Assembly: GCA_902528575.1 (NCBI GenBank)
Contig: CABZSV010000004.1
Coordinates: 1 to 51,947, forward strand
From: an uncultured Pelagibacteraceae bacterium
GTDB taxonomy: Bacteria > Pseudomonadota > Alphaproteobacteria > Pelagibacterales > Pelagibacteraceae
Length of the DNA stretch: 51,947 bases
Direction: 5' to 3'
Within the stretch, counting starts at the first letter, position 1. The number at the start of each line of letters is the position of its first letter. Below are positions 7,997 through 18,394 of this stretch, piece after piece. A program made the position numbers and the translations under genes. The notes under the pieces were generated by a model. It was given only the letters and a program-made list of their open reading frames with translations, was not told the DNA's origin and did no database searches.

Positions 7997-9436
7997 ATGC
8001 CCGATAAAATGCTCAAATTTGTTAAAATAGGTCAACAAACTCCACCTAAAAGAGAAGTTGATAAAAGAAAGAAAGATTTTAACGAAATTTATGACGAGTA
8101 TATCAATGAAAAAGCCAAAGAACAGTCGAGTAGGTGTTCGCAATGTGGAGTACCTTTTTGCCAAGTTCATTGTCCTTTAAGTAATAACATTCCAGATTGG
8201 CTTAAACTGACAGCAGAGGGAAGGTTAAAAGAGGCGTATGAATTATCCCAAAGCACAAACAATATGCCTGAAGTGTGTGGCCGAATTTGCCCCCAAGATA
8301 GATTATGCGAGGGAAATTGTGTAATTGAACAGTCTGGTCATGGAACAGTAACTATCGGATCAGTAGAAAAATATATTACAGATAATGCTTGGGCTGAGGG
8401 CTGGGTAAAACCAATTAAGATAACAAATGAAAAAAATCAAAGCGTAGGAATTATAGGAGCAGGTCCTGCTGGTTTAGCTGCTGCAGAACAATTAAGAAAA
8501 AATGGATATAAAATTACTGTCTACGATAGATATGATAGAGCAGGAGGATTATTAATTTATGGAATTCCAAATTTTAAATTAGAAAAAGAAGTTGTAGAGC
8601 GAAGAACAAAACTCTTAAAGGATGGAGGAATTGAATTTGTTCAAAATTTTGAAGTTGGTAAGGATGCAAACTTAGATCAATTGAGAAAAAAACACGATGC
8701 AATTTTAATTGCAACAGGAGTTTATAAAGCAAGAGAAGTAAACTTACCTGGAAATGATCTTGATAATATTTTTCCTGCAATGGATTTTTTAACAGCATCT
8801 AATAAAAAAGGTCTAGGAGATGATGTTGAGTTGTTTGATAAAGGAATTTTAAATGCAGAAGGTAAAGATATTGTTGTAATCGGTGGAGGTGACACAGCAA
8901 TGGATTGTGTAAGAACTTCTATAAGACAGAATGCAAAATCTGTTAAATGTTTGTATAGAAGAGATAAAGAAAATATGCCAGGATCTGCTAGAGAAGTTGC
9001 AAATGCAGAAGAAGAAGGTGTTGAGTTTGTTTGGTTATCAAGTCCTAAAGAATTTAAAGGTACAAATAAAGTAGAAAAAATAATTGTAGATCAAATTAAA
9101 CTAGGTGATCCAGACGAGACAGGAAGAAGAAAGCCACAAGTACAAGAAGGCTCAAGTTACGAAACAAAAGCAGATATGGTTATCAAAGCACTAGGTTTTG
9201 ATCCTGAAGATTTACCAAATTTATTTGATAGTAGTGAATTACAAGTAACAAAGTGGGGAACTATTAAAACAGATTTTGATACCATGGAAACAAATTTAAA
9301 AGGGGTGTTTGCTGCTGGTGATATAGTTAGAGGAGCTTCATTAGTTGTTTGGGCTATAAAAGATGGAAGGGATGCAGCAGCTTCAATTAAAACTTATCTA
9401 GAGAGTAAATCTAAAGTGGAAAAAAGAGTGGCTTGA
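7997..9436 (+). CDS. gltD: glutamate synthase (NADPH) small subunit
   Basis: The beta subunit of GOGAT oxidises NADPH and passes electrons to GltB for making glutamate from glutamine and 2-oxoglutarate. It has an N-terminal Cys-rich ferredoxin-like region (CSQCGVPFC, CGRICPQDRLCEGNC, residues 36-97), an FAD fold with GAGPAGLAAAEQL (about 155-167), a second dinucleotide site GGGDTAMDC (about 300), and a C-terminal AAGD FAD motif. Its 479 residues match the family. The gene order gltD-gltB reverses E. coli. The stop TGA shares one base with the likely gltB ATG (TGATG). Confidence 0.95.
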   Translation: MPDKMLKFVKIGQQTPPKREVDKRKKDFNEIYDEYINEKAKEQSSRCSQCGVPFCQVHCPLSNNIPDWLKLTAEGRLKEAYELSQSTNNMPEVCGRICPQDRLCEGNCVIEQSGHGTVTIGSVEKYITDNAWAEGWVKPIKITNEKNQSVGIIGAGPAGLAAAEQLRKNGYKITVYDRYDRAGGLLIYGIPNFKLEKEVVERRTKLLKDGGIEFVQNFEVGKDANLDQLRKKHDAILIATGVYKAREVNLPGNDLDNIFPAMDFLTASNKKGLGDDVELFDKGILNAEGKDIVVIGGGDTAMDCVRTSIRQNAKSVKCLYRRDKENMPGSAREVANAEEEGVEFVWLSSPKEFKGTNKVEKIIVDQIKLGDPDETGRRKPQVQEGSSYETKADMVIKALGFDPEDLPNLFDSSELQVTKWGTIKTDFDTMETNLKGVFAAGDIVRGASLVVWAIKDGRDAAASIKTYLESKSKVEKRVA

Positions 9437-12400
9437 TGGAAAATTATAAAAAAAACCTTCATCTTTTAAAAGAAAATAATGTTTATTCAGAAGACATGGA
9501 GCATGATGCTTGTGGTGTTGGTATAATCGCATCAACTGAAGGTAAAAAATCTCGTAAAGTTGTAGAGTATGGTATTCAAGCATTAAAAGCAGTTTGGCAT
9601 AGAGGCGCTGTAGATGCTGATGGAAAAACTGGTGATGGAGCTGGAATTCATGTTGAAATACCAAAAGATTTCTTCATTGAAAAGATAGAAGTGACAGGAC
9701 ACACACATGACAATTCTGAAATATGTGTGGGCATGATATTTCTGCCTCGGAATGATTACGCAGCACAAGAAAGTTGCAAAACTATTGTTGAAAGTGAATT
9801 AACAAAAAATGATTTTAGTATTTACGGTTGGAGACAAGTTCCAGTTAATCCAAAAGTTTTAGGAGAAAAGGCATTCCAAACAATGCCTGAAATTATTCAA
9901 GTATTGTTTAAGTCTTATAATCCAGAATTAACAAATAAAGATTTAGAAAGAAAAATTTATGAAACTAGAAGAAAGATAGAAAATGAAGCTTTTAAAAAGT
10001 CTTTAAACAATTTTTATATTTGTTCATTGAGTTCTAAATCTATCATTTACAAGGGAATGTTTTTAGCTGAAGCTATCTCAGATTTCTACCTTGATCTAAA
10101 AGATGAGAGATTTGTTTCAAGGTTTGCTATTTTTCATCAAAGATTTTCAACAAACACAGCACCTAGCTGGAATTTAGCTCAACCCTTTAGAGCTATAGCG
10201 CATAATGGAGAAATAAATACTTACAGAGGAAATAAAAATTGGATGAAAGTTCATGAACAAGAGATGAACAGTCCCCTTTTTGACGATGTTGAAAACTTAA
10301 AACCTGTTATACAACAAGGAGCATCAGACTCCGCTGCATTAGACAATGTTTTTGAATTATTAAATATATCTGGTCAGCCTGCGCCTTTGGCGAAGCTTAT
10401 GTTGGTTCCAGACGCATGGTCTAAAAAAAATAAAACTCTACCAAAAGATCACCAACAATTATTTAATTTTTTGAACAGCACTATGGAGCCATGGGATGGA
10501 CCAGCTGCTATTGCTGGAACTGATAATGAGTGGGTTATAGCTGCAAATGATAGAAATGGATTAAGACCTTTAAGATATGCAATTACAAAAGATAAATTAT
10601 TATTTGCAGGTTCTGAAACAGGAATGATTGAATTAAATGAAAAAAGAATTTTGTCAAAAGGAAGATTGGGTCCTGGGGAAATAATTGGAGTTAGAATAGA
10701 AAAAGGTAAAGTATTTACAAACAAGCAAATAAAAGATTATTTAGCCAAAGAGTATAAACACTTTAATTCACAAATTATCGACCTAGATGATAAGTTAACT
10801 ATTTCAGATGAAAAAAATTCTTTTTCGGGAGATGATTTAAGAAGAAGACAATATACTTTTGGAATTAGTTTAGAAGATCTTGAGCTCATACTGCATCCTA
10901 TGGCAGAAGATGCTAAAGAAGCAACTGGATCTATGGGGGACGATACACCATTGGCTGTTTTGTCAGATAGGTATAGACCGTTGTACCATTTTTTTAGACA
11001 AAATTTTAGTCAAGTCACAAACCCACCAATAGACTCTTTAAGAGAAAACAAGGTTATGAGTTTGAAAACAAGATTTGGAAATCTTGGAAATATTTTAAAT
11101 TTTGATAATTTAACAAAGCAAAATATTTATGTTTTAAATAGTCCAATATTATCAAATTCTCAGTTTGAAAAATTTATAAATTTTTTTGGTAACAATTCAT
11201 CTATAATTGATTGTACTTTTTCTAAGGAAGAAACTTTATTTGATTCAATTAAAAAAATCCAAAAAGAAGCTGAAATTGCAGTAAGACAGGGAGTTACTCA
11301 ATTAATTTTAAGTGACAAAGAGCTTTCTAGCTTAAAACTGCCAATACCAATGCTTTTAGCAGTTGGATCAATTAATTCATTCCTTGTTGAAAAAAAACTA
11401 AGAGGATATGTATCAATAAATGTTCAATCTGGAGAGGCTTTAGATACGCACTCTTTTGCAACCTTAATAGGAGTTGGAGCAACTACTGTAAATCCATACT
11501 TAGCATTTGATAGTTTATTTCAGCGTCATGAAAAGAAATTATTTGGTAAATTTAGCTTTGATGAATGTGTAGAGAGATACATAAAATCAGTAAACGCAGG
11601 TTTATTAAAGATCATGTCTAAGATGGGTATTTCAGTTCTAAGTTCTTATAGAGGTGGATGTAACTTTGAAACCGTAGGTTTAAGTAGAACAATTGTTGCA
11701 GATTATTTTCCAGGAGTTGTCTCTAAAATTTCAGGTATTGGACTTACGGGTATAGAGAAAAAAATTAGAGAAATTCATAAAGAGGCATTTGAAAGTTCTG
11801 AAACTATATTGCCGATAGGCGGTATATATAGATATCGTAAAAATGGTGAAACTCATCAATATCAAGGAAAATTAATTCATTTACTTCAAAGTGCAGTAGG
11901 ATCTAATTCTTATGATGCCTATAAAAGATATGCAGATGGAATATACAGCTTACCACCTATTAATCTTAGAGACTTAATTGATTTCAGAGAAAAAAAATTA
12001 AGTGGGCCAATAGATATTTCTGAGGTTGAGCCAATAGAAAATATTTTAAAAAGATTTGGAAGTGGGAGCATGTCTCATGGAGCTTTATCAAAAGAGGCGC
12101 ATGAAACTTTGGCAACTGGTATGAATAGAATTAAAGGTGCTTCATGTAGTGGAGAGGGCGGTGAAGATGCAAGTAGATTTAAAGTTTTAGATAATGGTGA
12201 TAGCGCAAACTCAAGAGTAAAACAAATAGCTTCTGCAAGATTCGGAGTTACAGTTAATTATCTTAATAATTGTAATGAGATAGAAATTAAAATTGCACAA
12301 GGCGCTAAGCCTGGTGAGGGAGGTCAGCTGCCAGGATTTAAAGTTACAGAAGAAATTGCTAAACTTAGACATTCAACTCCTGGAGTTACTTTAATATCAC

Positions 12401-13941
12401 CACCACCACATCATGATATTTATTCAATCGAAGATCTTGCACAACTAATTTATGATTTAAAACAGATAAATCCTAAAGCAAGAATTGGAGTTAAGCTTGT
12501 TGCATCCTCTGGAGTAGGAACAATTGCAGCTGGTGTAGCTAAAGCAAAAGCAGATATAATATTAATTTCTGGACATAATGGAGGAACAGGAGCAACACCA
12601 CAGACTAGTGTTAAGTATGTAGGAATACCATGGGAAATGGGTCTGACGGAAGCAAACCAAGTATTAACTTTAAATAATCTTAGACATAAAGTTACATTAA
12701 GAACAGACGGTGGAATTAAAACTGGAAGAGACGTGGTGATAGCTGCAATGATGGGTGCTGAAGAATATGGTGTTGCTACTACAGCATTAGTTGCAATGGG
12801 ATGTATAATGGTAAGGCAGTGTCATTCAAACACATGTCCTGTAGGCGTTTGCACTCAAGATGAAAAGCTCAGAGAAAAGTTTACTGGAACTCCAGAAAAA
12901 GTAGTTAATTTGTTCACATTTATAGCCAGTGAAGTAAGAGAAATATTAGCAAATTTAGGTTTTAAATCATTAAATGAAGTGATTGGTAGGACAGACTTGT
13001 TAAAACAGGTTAGTAAGGCTTCTCCAAATTTAGATGATTTAGATTTAAATCCTTTATTTGTTCAAGCTGATACTGGAAACAATCCAAGGTATTGTGAGGA
13101 TCAAGAAATAAATAGTGTACCAGATACTCTTGACCAACAAATTTGGCCAGAAATTGAACAAGCTTTAGATAATTCTGAAAAAATTGAGAGAGAATATCAA
13201 ATAAAAAATACTCACAGGGCAGTAGGCACAAGAATTTCTCATCATTTGTATAAAAAATACGGTTATGAAAAAATTGATGAAAACTTTTTAATTTTAAATT
13301 TCAAAGGATCAGCTGGTCAATCATTTGGTGCATTTTCTTCTAAAGGTTTAAAACTTGTATTAAAGGGAGATGCAAATGATTATGTTGGTAAAGGTTTGTC
13401 AGGAGCTACTATTTCAATAAAATTACCTGAAGAGAGCAATTTAGTTTCAAATGAGAATACAATTTTAGGAAATACTGTTCTTTACGGAGCTACTTCAGGA
13501 AAACTTTTTGCTGCAGGCCAAGCTGGCGAAAGATTTTCAGTTAGAAATTCTGGTGCAGTTACAGTAATTGAAGGATGCGATTCTAATGGATGTGAATATA
13601 TGACTGGTGGAACTGTAGTAATCTTAGGAGATGTTGGTGATAATTTTGCAGCTGGTATGACAGGTGGAATGGCCTTTATATATGACAAATCACAACAATT
13701 TGAAAAGAAAGTAAATCCAGAATCGGTAGTTTGGCAAAATGTAGAAACAGATTATTGGAAAGAATATCTAAAAAGTTTAGTTAGTGAGCACTTTAAAGAA
13801 ACTGAATCTCAATTATCGAAAAAAATAATTGAAAACTTTGATGATGAAGTAAATAATTTTGTTCAGGTGTGTCCTAAAGAAATGTTGGATAAATTAAAAA
13901 ATCCAATTACTTTAAAAAAAGATATAAAAAAAGTAAGCTAA
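9436..13941 (+). CDS. gltB: glutamate synthase (NADPH) large subunit
   Basis: The alpha subunit of GOGAT hydrolyses glutamine, channels ammonia, and aminates 2-oxoglutarate at an FMN site. The class II amidotransferase domain starts at ACGVGII, with Cys26 as the probable mature N-terminus after propeptide removal. Central and FMN domains follow (about residues 480-1210), with the [3Fe-4S] motif CHSNTCPVGVC. The C-terminal beta-helix (about 1260-1480) has repeated G-x-x-G-x-x-x-G. I chose the ATG at 9436, which overlaps the gltD stop by one base; a TTG one codon earlier (9433) would add only one Met. Length is about 1501 residues, typical for the family. Its end overlaps the convergent hydrolase gene. 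Confidence 0.96.
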   Translation: MENYKKNLHLLKENNVYSEDMEHDACGVGIIASTEGKKSRKVVEYGIQALKAVWHRGAVDADGKTGDGAGIHVEIPKDFFIEKIEVTGHTHDNSEICVGMIFLPRNDYAAQESCKTIVESELTKNDFSIYGWRQVPVNPKVLGEKAFQTMPEIIQVLFKSYNPELTNKDLERKIYETRRKIENEAFKKSLNNFYICSLSSKSIIYKGMFLAEAISDFYLDLKDERFVSRFAIFHQRFSTNTAPSWNLAQPFRAIAHNGEINTYRGNKNWMKVHEQEMNSPLFDDVENLKPVIQQGASDSAALDNVFELLNISGQPAPLAKLMLVPDAWSKKNKTLPKDHQQLFNFLNSTMEPWDGPAAIAGTDNEWVIAANDRNGLRPLRYAITKDKLLFAGSETGMIELNEKRILSKGRLGPGEIIGVRIEKGKVFTNKQIKDYLAKEYKHFNSQIIDLDDKLTISDEKNSFSGDDLRRRQYTFGISLEDLELILHPMAEDAKEATGSMGDDTPLAVLSDRYRPLYHFFRQNFSQVTNPPIDSLRENKVMSLKTRFGNLGNILNFDNLTKQNIYVLNSPILSNSQFEKFINFFGNNSSIIDCTFSKEETLFDSIKKIQKEAEIAVRQGVTQLILSDKELSSLKLPIPMLLAVGSINSFLVEKKLRGYVSINVQSGEALDTHSFATLIGVGATTVNPYLAFDSLFQRHEKKLFGKFSFDECVERYIKSVNAGLLKIMSKMGISVLSSYRGGCNFETVGLSRTIVADYFPGVVSKISGIGLTGIEKKIREIHKEAFESSETILPIGGIYRYRKNGETHQYQGKLIHLLQSAVGSNSYDAYKRYADGIYSLPPINLRDLIDFREKKLSGPIDISEVEPIENILKRFGSGSMSHGALSKEAHETLATGMNRIKGASCSGEGGEDASRFKVLDNGDSANSRVKQIASARFGVTVNYLNNCNEIEIKIAQGAKPGEGGQLPGFKVTEEIAKLRHSTPGVTLISPPPHHDIYSIEDLAQLIYDLKQINPKARIGVKLVASSGVGTIAAGVAKAKADIILISGHNGGTGATPQTSVKYVGIPWEMGLTEANQVLTLNNLRHKVTLRTDGGIKTGRDVVIAAMMGAEEYGVATTALVAMGCIMVRQCHSNTCPVGVCTQDEKLREKFTGTPEKVVNLFTFIASEVREILANLGFKSLNEVIGRTDLLKQVSKASPNLDDLDLNPLFVQADTGNNPRYCEDQEINSVPDTLDQQIWPEIEQALDNSEKIEREYQIKNTHRAVGTRISHHLYKKYGYEKIDENFLILNFKGSAGQSFGAFSSKGLKLVLKGDANDYVGKGLSGATISIKLPEESNLVSNENTILGNTVLYGATSGKLFAAGQAGERFSVRNSGAVTVIEGCDSNGCEYMTGGTVVILGDVGDNFAAGMTGGMAFIYDKSQQFEKKVNPESVVWQNVETDYWKEYLKSLVSEHFKETESQLSKKIIENFDDEVNNFVQVCPKEMLDKLKNPITLKKDIKKVS

Positions 13942-14681
13942 ATTAATAATTGAAGCTCTTTTAAAATTATATTTAAATATTTTTTATTTGATAAACTGTG
14001 GTCACCTTTTTTTATTATATTTAATTTTTTCTTAGCTTTTGGAAATAATTTTAAAACTTTTCTTGAATATGAGACAGGAACTGCTTCATCTTTTTCACCA
14101 TGTACCATTGTTACTTTAATATTTGTATTAATTTTCTTATTTAAGACTTTGTTTTTTCTTCCATCTTTTATTAATTGTAGAGTAATTGGATATTCATAAT
14201 TGCCATGTTTTAATTGATAAATACCTTTACGTATTGTTTCCTTTTTCATTTTTTTAGTAAATTTTTTCCACATTAAATTTTCTAAAAATTCAGGAGCAGC
14301 CCCTATTCCTAAAAATCCTTTAATCTGTTTTTTGAAAATTTTGAATTGATTAAGCGAAATCCATGCGCCCATACTTGAGCCAATTAGTATAAATTCTTTT
14401 TTTTTAACGTATTTTTTTATTAAAATTGATGTCTCTTTACTCCATTTTGAAATATTTCCATTTATAAATTTTCCAGAAGATTTCCCATGCCCAGAGTATT
14501 CTAGTGCCAAAAAACTAATTTTATTTTTTTTAGCAAATTTCAAAAATGCATTTGGTTTTTTTCCTTCAAGATCTGACATAAAACCATGCAAAAAAACTAT
14601 AAAAGAACTATTCTTAAAAATTTTGGAAATATGTCTAATTTTCTGAGCATTCGATATTTGAAGAAATCTGAAATTTGCCAT
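13938..14681 (-). CDS. alpha/beta hydrolase, ABHD10-like serine esterase
   Basis: A 247-residue soluble hydrolase. The oxyanion-hole motif is LHGFMSDLEGKK (about residues 31-42), reminiscent of ABHD10 and the alphaproteobacterial proteins related to it. The nucleophile elbow is GSSMG (Ser103), the acid is probably Asp198 (HGEKDEAVP), and the base is His228 (KKGDHSLS). It likely hydrolyses esters or thioesters; ABHD10 itself removes S-acyl and acyl-glucuronide groups, but the substrate here is unknown. Its 3' end overlaps gltB by 4 bases tail to tail. It is divergent from the glycosyltransferase gene. Confidence 0.82.
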   Translation of the reverse strand: MANFRFLQISNAQKIRHISKIFKNSSFIVFLHGFMSDLEGKKPNAFLKFAKKNKISFLALEYSGHGKSSGKFINGNISKWSKETSILIKKYVKKKEFILIGSSMGAWISLNQFKIFKKQIKGFLGIGAAPEFLENLMWKKFTKKMKKETIRKGIYQLKHGNYEYPITLQLIKDGRKNKVLNKKINTNIKVTMVHGEKDEAVPVSYSRKVLKLFPKAKKKLNIIKKGDHSLSNKKYLNIILKELQLLI

Positions 14682-14723
14682 AATCGTTTATAAGTTTTGT
14701 CTATTAATATATAATCATATCAA

Positions 14724-15878
14724 ATGTCATCTGATTTAAAAGTTTTACAAGTAATTCCAAAATTAGGTTATGGAGGAGCTGAAACAGGCTGTTATGATAT
14801 TGCACATTATTTACCAGAAAATAATTGTAAATCATTTATTGTAACAAGTGGTGGAGAATTACTTAAATTTGTAGATAGAAAAAAAGTTAAAATATTTAGA
14901 CTTCCGGTGCAAAGTAAAAATCCTTTACTAATTTTAATTAATGCTTTTATCTTAATTGGAATAATTTTGGTTTATAATATTTCTCTTGTTCACGCGAGAA
15001 GTAGAGCACCTGCTTGGTCATGTTTGTTAGCAACAAAAATCACAGGACGAAAATTTGTAACTACATTTCATGGAACATACAATTTTAACAGTAATATAAA
15101 AAAAATTTATAATTCAGTAATGATTAGAGCAGATTTAATTATTGCAGGATCTAATTTTATTTTTTCTCATATTAAAAAAAATTATTCAAAATATTTAAAT
15201 GAGAAAAAAAAATTAATGGTTATTTTTAGAGGAATAAATGTCGACTACTTTGATCCAACAACTAAAATTGAAATTGATGAGAAAAAATTATTAAAAAAAT
15301 GGGACATTGAAAAAGATAAAAAAATTATACTTTTACCTGGTAGATTAACCTCTTGGAAGGGACAGGAAGTTTTTATAGATGCAATTAATTTAGTGAATAT
15401 AGAACTGGGTTACGAAGCATTTTATGCAGTTATTTTAGGTAGTGATCAAGGTAGAGATTTATATAAGAAAAAACTAATAAGACTCTCAGAGCAATACAGA
15501 TTATTGAAACAAGTAAGGTTCATAGATCATTGTAAGGATATGGCCTTAGCCTATAAAGTTTCTGATATTATTGTTTCAGCCTCAACCGAACCAGAGGCTT
15601 TTGGCAGAGTTGCTGTCGAAGCACAATCAATGGAAAAACCAATTATAGCAAGTAACATTGGAGGTTCTAACGAAACGATAATTGATGAAAAAACTGGTTT
15701 TTTATATGAAGCAGGAAATGCTAAATCATTAAGTAATAAAATTTTAAAAACTCTTAAGATGGATGAAACTATATTAAAATCAATTGGTAATGAGGGAAGA
15801 AAAAACATAGTTCAAAAATTTAATGTTGAAAAAATGTGCTTTTCTACTTATTCAGAGTATAAGAGATTATTAAATTAA
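14724..15878 (+). CDS. glycosyltransferase family 4 (GT-B fold)
   Basis: A 384-residue retaining glycosyltransferase. The N-terminal Rossmann domain opens with VIPKLGYGGAETGCYDIA, where the Gly-rich loop is typical. The C-terminal donor domain has PGRLTSWKGQEVFIDA (about 205) and the GT4 E-x7-E motif in EPEAFGRVAVEAQ, followed by ASNIGGSNETI. It probably adds a sugar to a cell-envelope glycan such as the lipopolysaccharide core, using a nucleotide-sugar donor; donor and acceptor cannot be told. It directly abuts thrS (stop at 15876-15878, thrS ATG at 15879). Confidence 0.87.
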   Translation: MSSDLKVLQVIPKLGYGGAETGCYDIAHYLPENNCKSFIVTSGGELLKFVDRKKVKIFRLPVQSKNPLLILINAFILIGIILVYNISLVHARSRAPAWSCLLATKITGRKFVTTFHGTYNFNSNIKKIYNSVMIRADLIIAGSNFIFSHIKKNYSKYLNEKKKLMVIFRGINVDYFDPTTKIEIDEKKLLKKWDIEKDKKIILLPGRLTSWKGQEVFIDAINLVNIELGYEAFYAVILGSDQGRDLYKKKLIRLSEQYRLLKQVRFIDHCKDMALAYKVSDIIVSASTEPEAFGRVAVEAQSMEKPIIASNIGGSNETIIDEKTGFLYEAGNAKSLSNKILKTLKMDETILKSIGNEGRKNIVQKFNVEKMCFSTYSEYKRLLN

Positions 15879-17795
15879 ATGCCGATAATAACATTACCTG
15901 ACGGAAACAATATTGATTTTCCTAAAAAAGTTACTGGACTTGAAGTAGCTGAAAAAATCAGTAAATCGTTAGCCAAGCAAGCCATGGTCATAAGTGTTGA
16001 TGGTGAGCTTAAAGATCTTGATTTTCAAATTGAAAATGATTGTTCTGTAAAAATTTTTACTTCAAAAAATCCTGAGGGTTTGGAAACTATAAGGCATGAC
16101 ACAGCTCATATTTTAGCTATGGCTGTTCAAGAATTATTTCCTGGTACACAAGTTACAATTGGACCAGTGATTGAAAATGGATTTTATTATGACTTTGCTA
16201 GAAAAGAACCATTTACAGAGGATGATCTTGTTAAAATTGAAAATAAAATGAAAGAGATTGTCGATAGGAATGAAATAACAAAAAGAGAAGTTTGGGATAG
16301 AAACAAAGCAATTAGTCATTTTAAAAAAAAAGGAGAAATTTATAAAGCCGAGCTAATTGAAGCGATACCTGAAAATGAAGATGTATCAATTTACTTTCAC
16401 GGAGAATGGCATGATTTATGTAGAGGCCCACATTTATCCTCTACAGGTAAAATAGGGAAATATTTTAAACTTACAAAAGTATCAGGAGCATATTGGAGAG
16501 GAGACTCTAATAATGAAATGTTGCAACGAATATATGGTACGAGTTGGGCAACTCAAAAAGATCTAGATGAATATTTGAAAAGAATAGAAGAAGCCGAAAA
16601 AAGAGATCACAGAAAATTAGGTAGAGAAATGGACTTATTTCATTTTAGAGAAGAAAGCCCTGGCTCAGTATTTTGGCATGAAAGAGGATGGGGTTTGTTT
16701 CAAAAGCTCATTAACTACATGAGAAGCAGACAAGATGCAGCTGGTTATAAAGAGGTTAATACTCCAGAGGTACTAGATAGACAACTATGGGAAAAATCTG
16801 GGCATTGGGAAAAATATGGAGAAAACATGTATACTTCTGAAACACCAGATGAGAAAGTTTTTGCAATTAAACCAATGAATTGTCCTGGTCATATCCAGGT
16901 ATTTAATCAAGGCTTAAAAAGTTACAGAGATCTTCCGTTACGTTTTGCTGAATTTGGGAAAGTTCATCGTTATGAGCCATCAGGCGCTTTACATGGGTTA
17001 TTAAGAGTAAGAGCCTTTACCCAAGATGATGCCCATATTTTTTGCACTGAAGATCAAATTACTAGTGAATGTTTAATTGTTACAAATCTAATACTAGATA
17101 TTTATAAGGACCTTGGTTTTGAAAATGTGATTCTAAAATATGCAGATAGGCCAGAAGTAAGAGTTGGTGATGATGCAGTTTGGGATAAAGCAGAAGCCTC
17201 TTTGCTTGAAGCCGTTAAAGCTTCTAAATTAGAATATACTATTAATAAAGGTGAGGGAGCATTTTATGGTCCAAAAATTGAATTTGTTTTACGAGATGCT
17301 ATTGGCAGAGATTGGCAATGTGGAACTTTACAAGTAGATTTAAATTTACCTGGAAGATTAGATGCTTCTTACGTTGATAAAGATGGTACTAAAAAAGTTC
17401 CTGTTATGTTGCACCGAGCATTATTTGGTTCTCTAGAGAGATTTATTGGAATTTTAATTGAAAACTATGCAGGCAAGTTTCCATTTTGGATATCTCCTTT
17501 ACAGACTATGGTAATACCTATTTCAGAAGAATTTAATGACTATGCGGTCGAAGTATCAAATAAAATTAAAAATTCAGGCATAAGTTCTGCAGTAGATTTA
17601 AAAAATCATAATTTAAATTATAAAATTAGAGATCATTCTTTAGCAAAAATACCGCTTTTATTAATTTGTGGTAAAAAAGAAGTTGACTCCAATTCAGTAA
17701 CGATTAGAAGATTAGACTCTAATAAACAAGAAAATATGGGTATAGATCAATTCTTAAAAACATTCTCTGCTTTAAACAAAGCATCATCAAACTAA
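15879..17795 (+). CDS. thrS: threonine-tRNA ligase
   Basis: Charges tRNA-Thr with threonine. At 638 residues it is the full bacterial form: TGS domain (about 1-62); editing domain with HDTAH (His73, His77) and the DLCRGPH motif; class II catalytic core with zinc ligands in MNCPGH, the ALHGLLRVR motif 2 loop, and MLHRALFGSLERF as motif 3; and the anticodon-binding domain from about 535. All editing residues are present, so Ser mischarging can be cleared. Zero-gap junctions on both sides join it to the upstream glycosyltransferase and downstream infC. Confidence 0.97.
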   Translation: MPIITLPDGNNIDFPKKVTGLEVAEKISKSLAKQAMVISVDGELKDLDFQIENDCSVKIFTSKNPEGLETIRHDTAHILAMAVQELFPGTQVTIGPVIENGFYYDFARKEPFTEDDLVKIENKMKEIVDRNEITKREVWDRNKAISHFKKKGEIYKAELIEAIPENEDVSIYFHGEWHDLCRGPHLSSTGKIGKYFKLTKVSGAYWRGDSNNEMLQRIYGTSWATQKDLDEYLKRIEEAEKRDHRKLGREMDLFHFREESPGSVFWHERGWGLFQKLINYMRSRQDAAGYKEVNTPEVLDRQLWEKSGHWEKYGENMYTSETPDEKVFAIKPMNCPGHIQVFNQGLKSYRDLPLRFAEFGKVHRYEPSGALHGLLRVRAFTQDDAHIFCTEDQITSECLIVTNLILDIYKDLGFENVILKYADRPEVRVGDDAVWDKAEASLLEAVKASKLEYTINKGEGAFYGPKIEFVLRDAIGRDWQCGTLQVDLNLPGRLDASYVDKDGTKKVPVMLHRALFGSLERFIGILIENYAGKFPFWISPLQTMVIPISEEFNDYAVEVSNKIKNSGISSAVDLKNHNLNYKIRDHSLAKIPLLLICGKKEVDSNSVTIRRLDSNKQENMGIDQFLKTFSALNKASSN

Positions 17796-18341
17796 GTGGC
17801 AGACTTCAAACAAAATTATTTTCAAAGAAGAACTAAGGACAGAGGTCCAAGATCTAATAATAGAATTTCTTCTCCTGATGTTCAGGTAATAGCTAGTGAT
17901 GGAGAAAATCTTGGAGTTATGAATACCAATGAAGCTATTTCCATGGCAAAAAATCAAGGTTTAGATTTAATTGAAATAGCACCTAACGCAAATCCTCCTG
18001 TATGTAAAATAATGGATATGGGTAAATATAAGTATGATGCTCAGAAAAAAGCTAATCTTGCAAAGAAAAAACAAAAAATTGTTTCTTTAAAAGAAATTAA
18101 AATGAGACCTGTTACTGAAACTCATGATTATGAGTTTAAAGTCAAAAATGCTAAAAAATTTATAGCTAAAGGAGATAAGGTCAAATTTACTATAAGATTT
18201 AAAGGTAGAGAGCTTCAGCATTCCCATCTAGGAAATGAACTAATGGGTAAAATTAAAGAAGATATGAAGGATATTGGCAAGGTAGAATTGCATCCCAAGT
18301 TTGATGGAAAGCAAATGATCATGGTAATTCAGCCATTATAA
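17796..18341 (+). CDS. infC: translation initiation factor IF-3
   Basis: IF-3 binds the 30S subunit, prevents 50S joining, and checks start-codon/initiator pairing. The N-domain (SPDVQVIASDGENLGVMNTNEAI), Lys-rich linker, and C-domain (IKMRPVTETHDYEFKVKNAKKFI ... GDKVKFTIRFKGRE) are clear; 181 residues. The start is GTG, directly after the thrS stop, and the first in-frame ATG lies well inside the N-domain. A non-ATG start fits the known autocontrol of infC, where IF-3 discriminates against its own weak start codon. It is followed by rpmI and rplT, the classical IF3-L35-L20 order. Confidence 0.97.
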   Translation: MADFKQNYFQRRTKDRGPRSNNRISSPDVQVIASDGENLGVMNTNEAISMAKNQGLDLIEIAPNANPPVCKIMDMGKYKYDAQKKANLAKKKQKIVSLKEIKMRPVTETHDYEFKVKNAKKFIAKGDKVKFTIRFKGRELQHSHLGNELMGKIKEDMKDIGKVELHPKFDGKQMIMVIQPL

Positions 18342-18394
18342 GCTTTAATAGAGGTTGTAAAATTATATCTTTCTTTGTATAAGTCCGCAGAATT

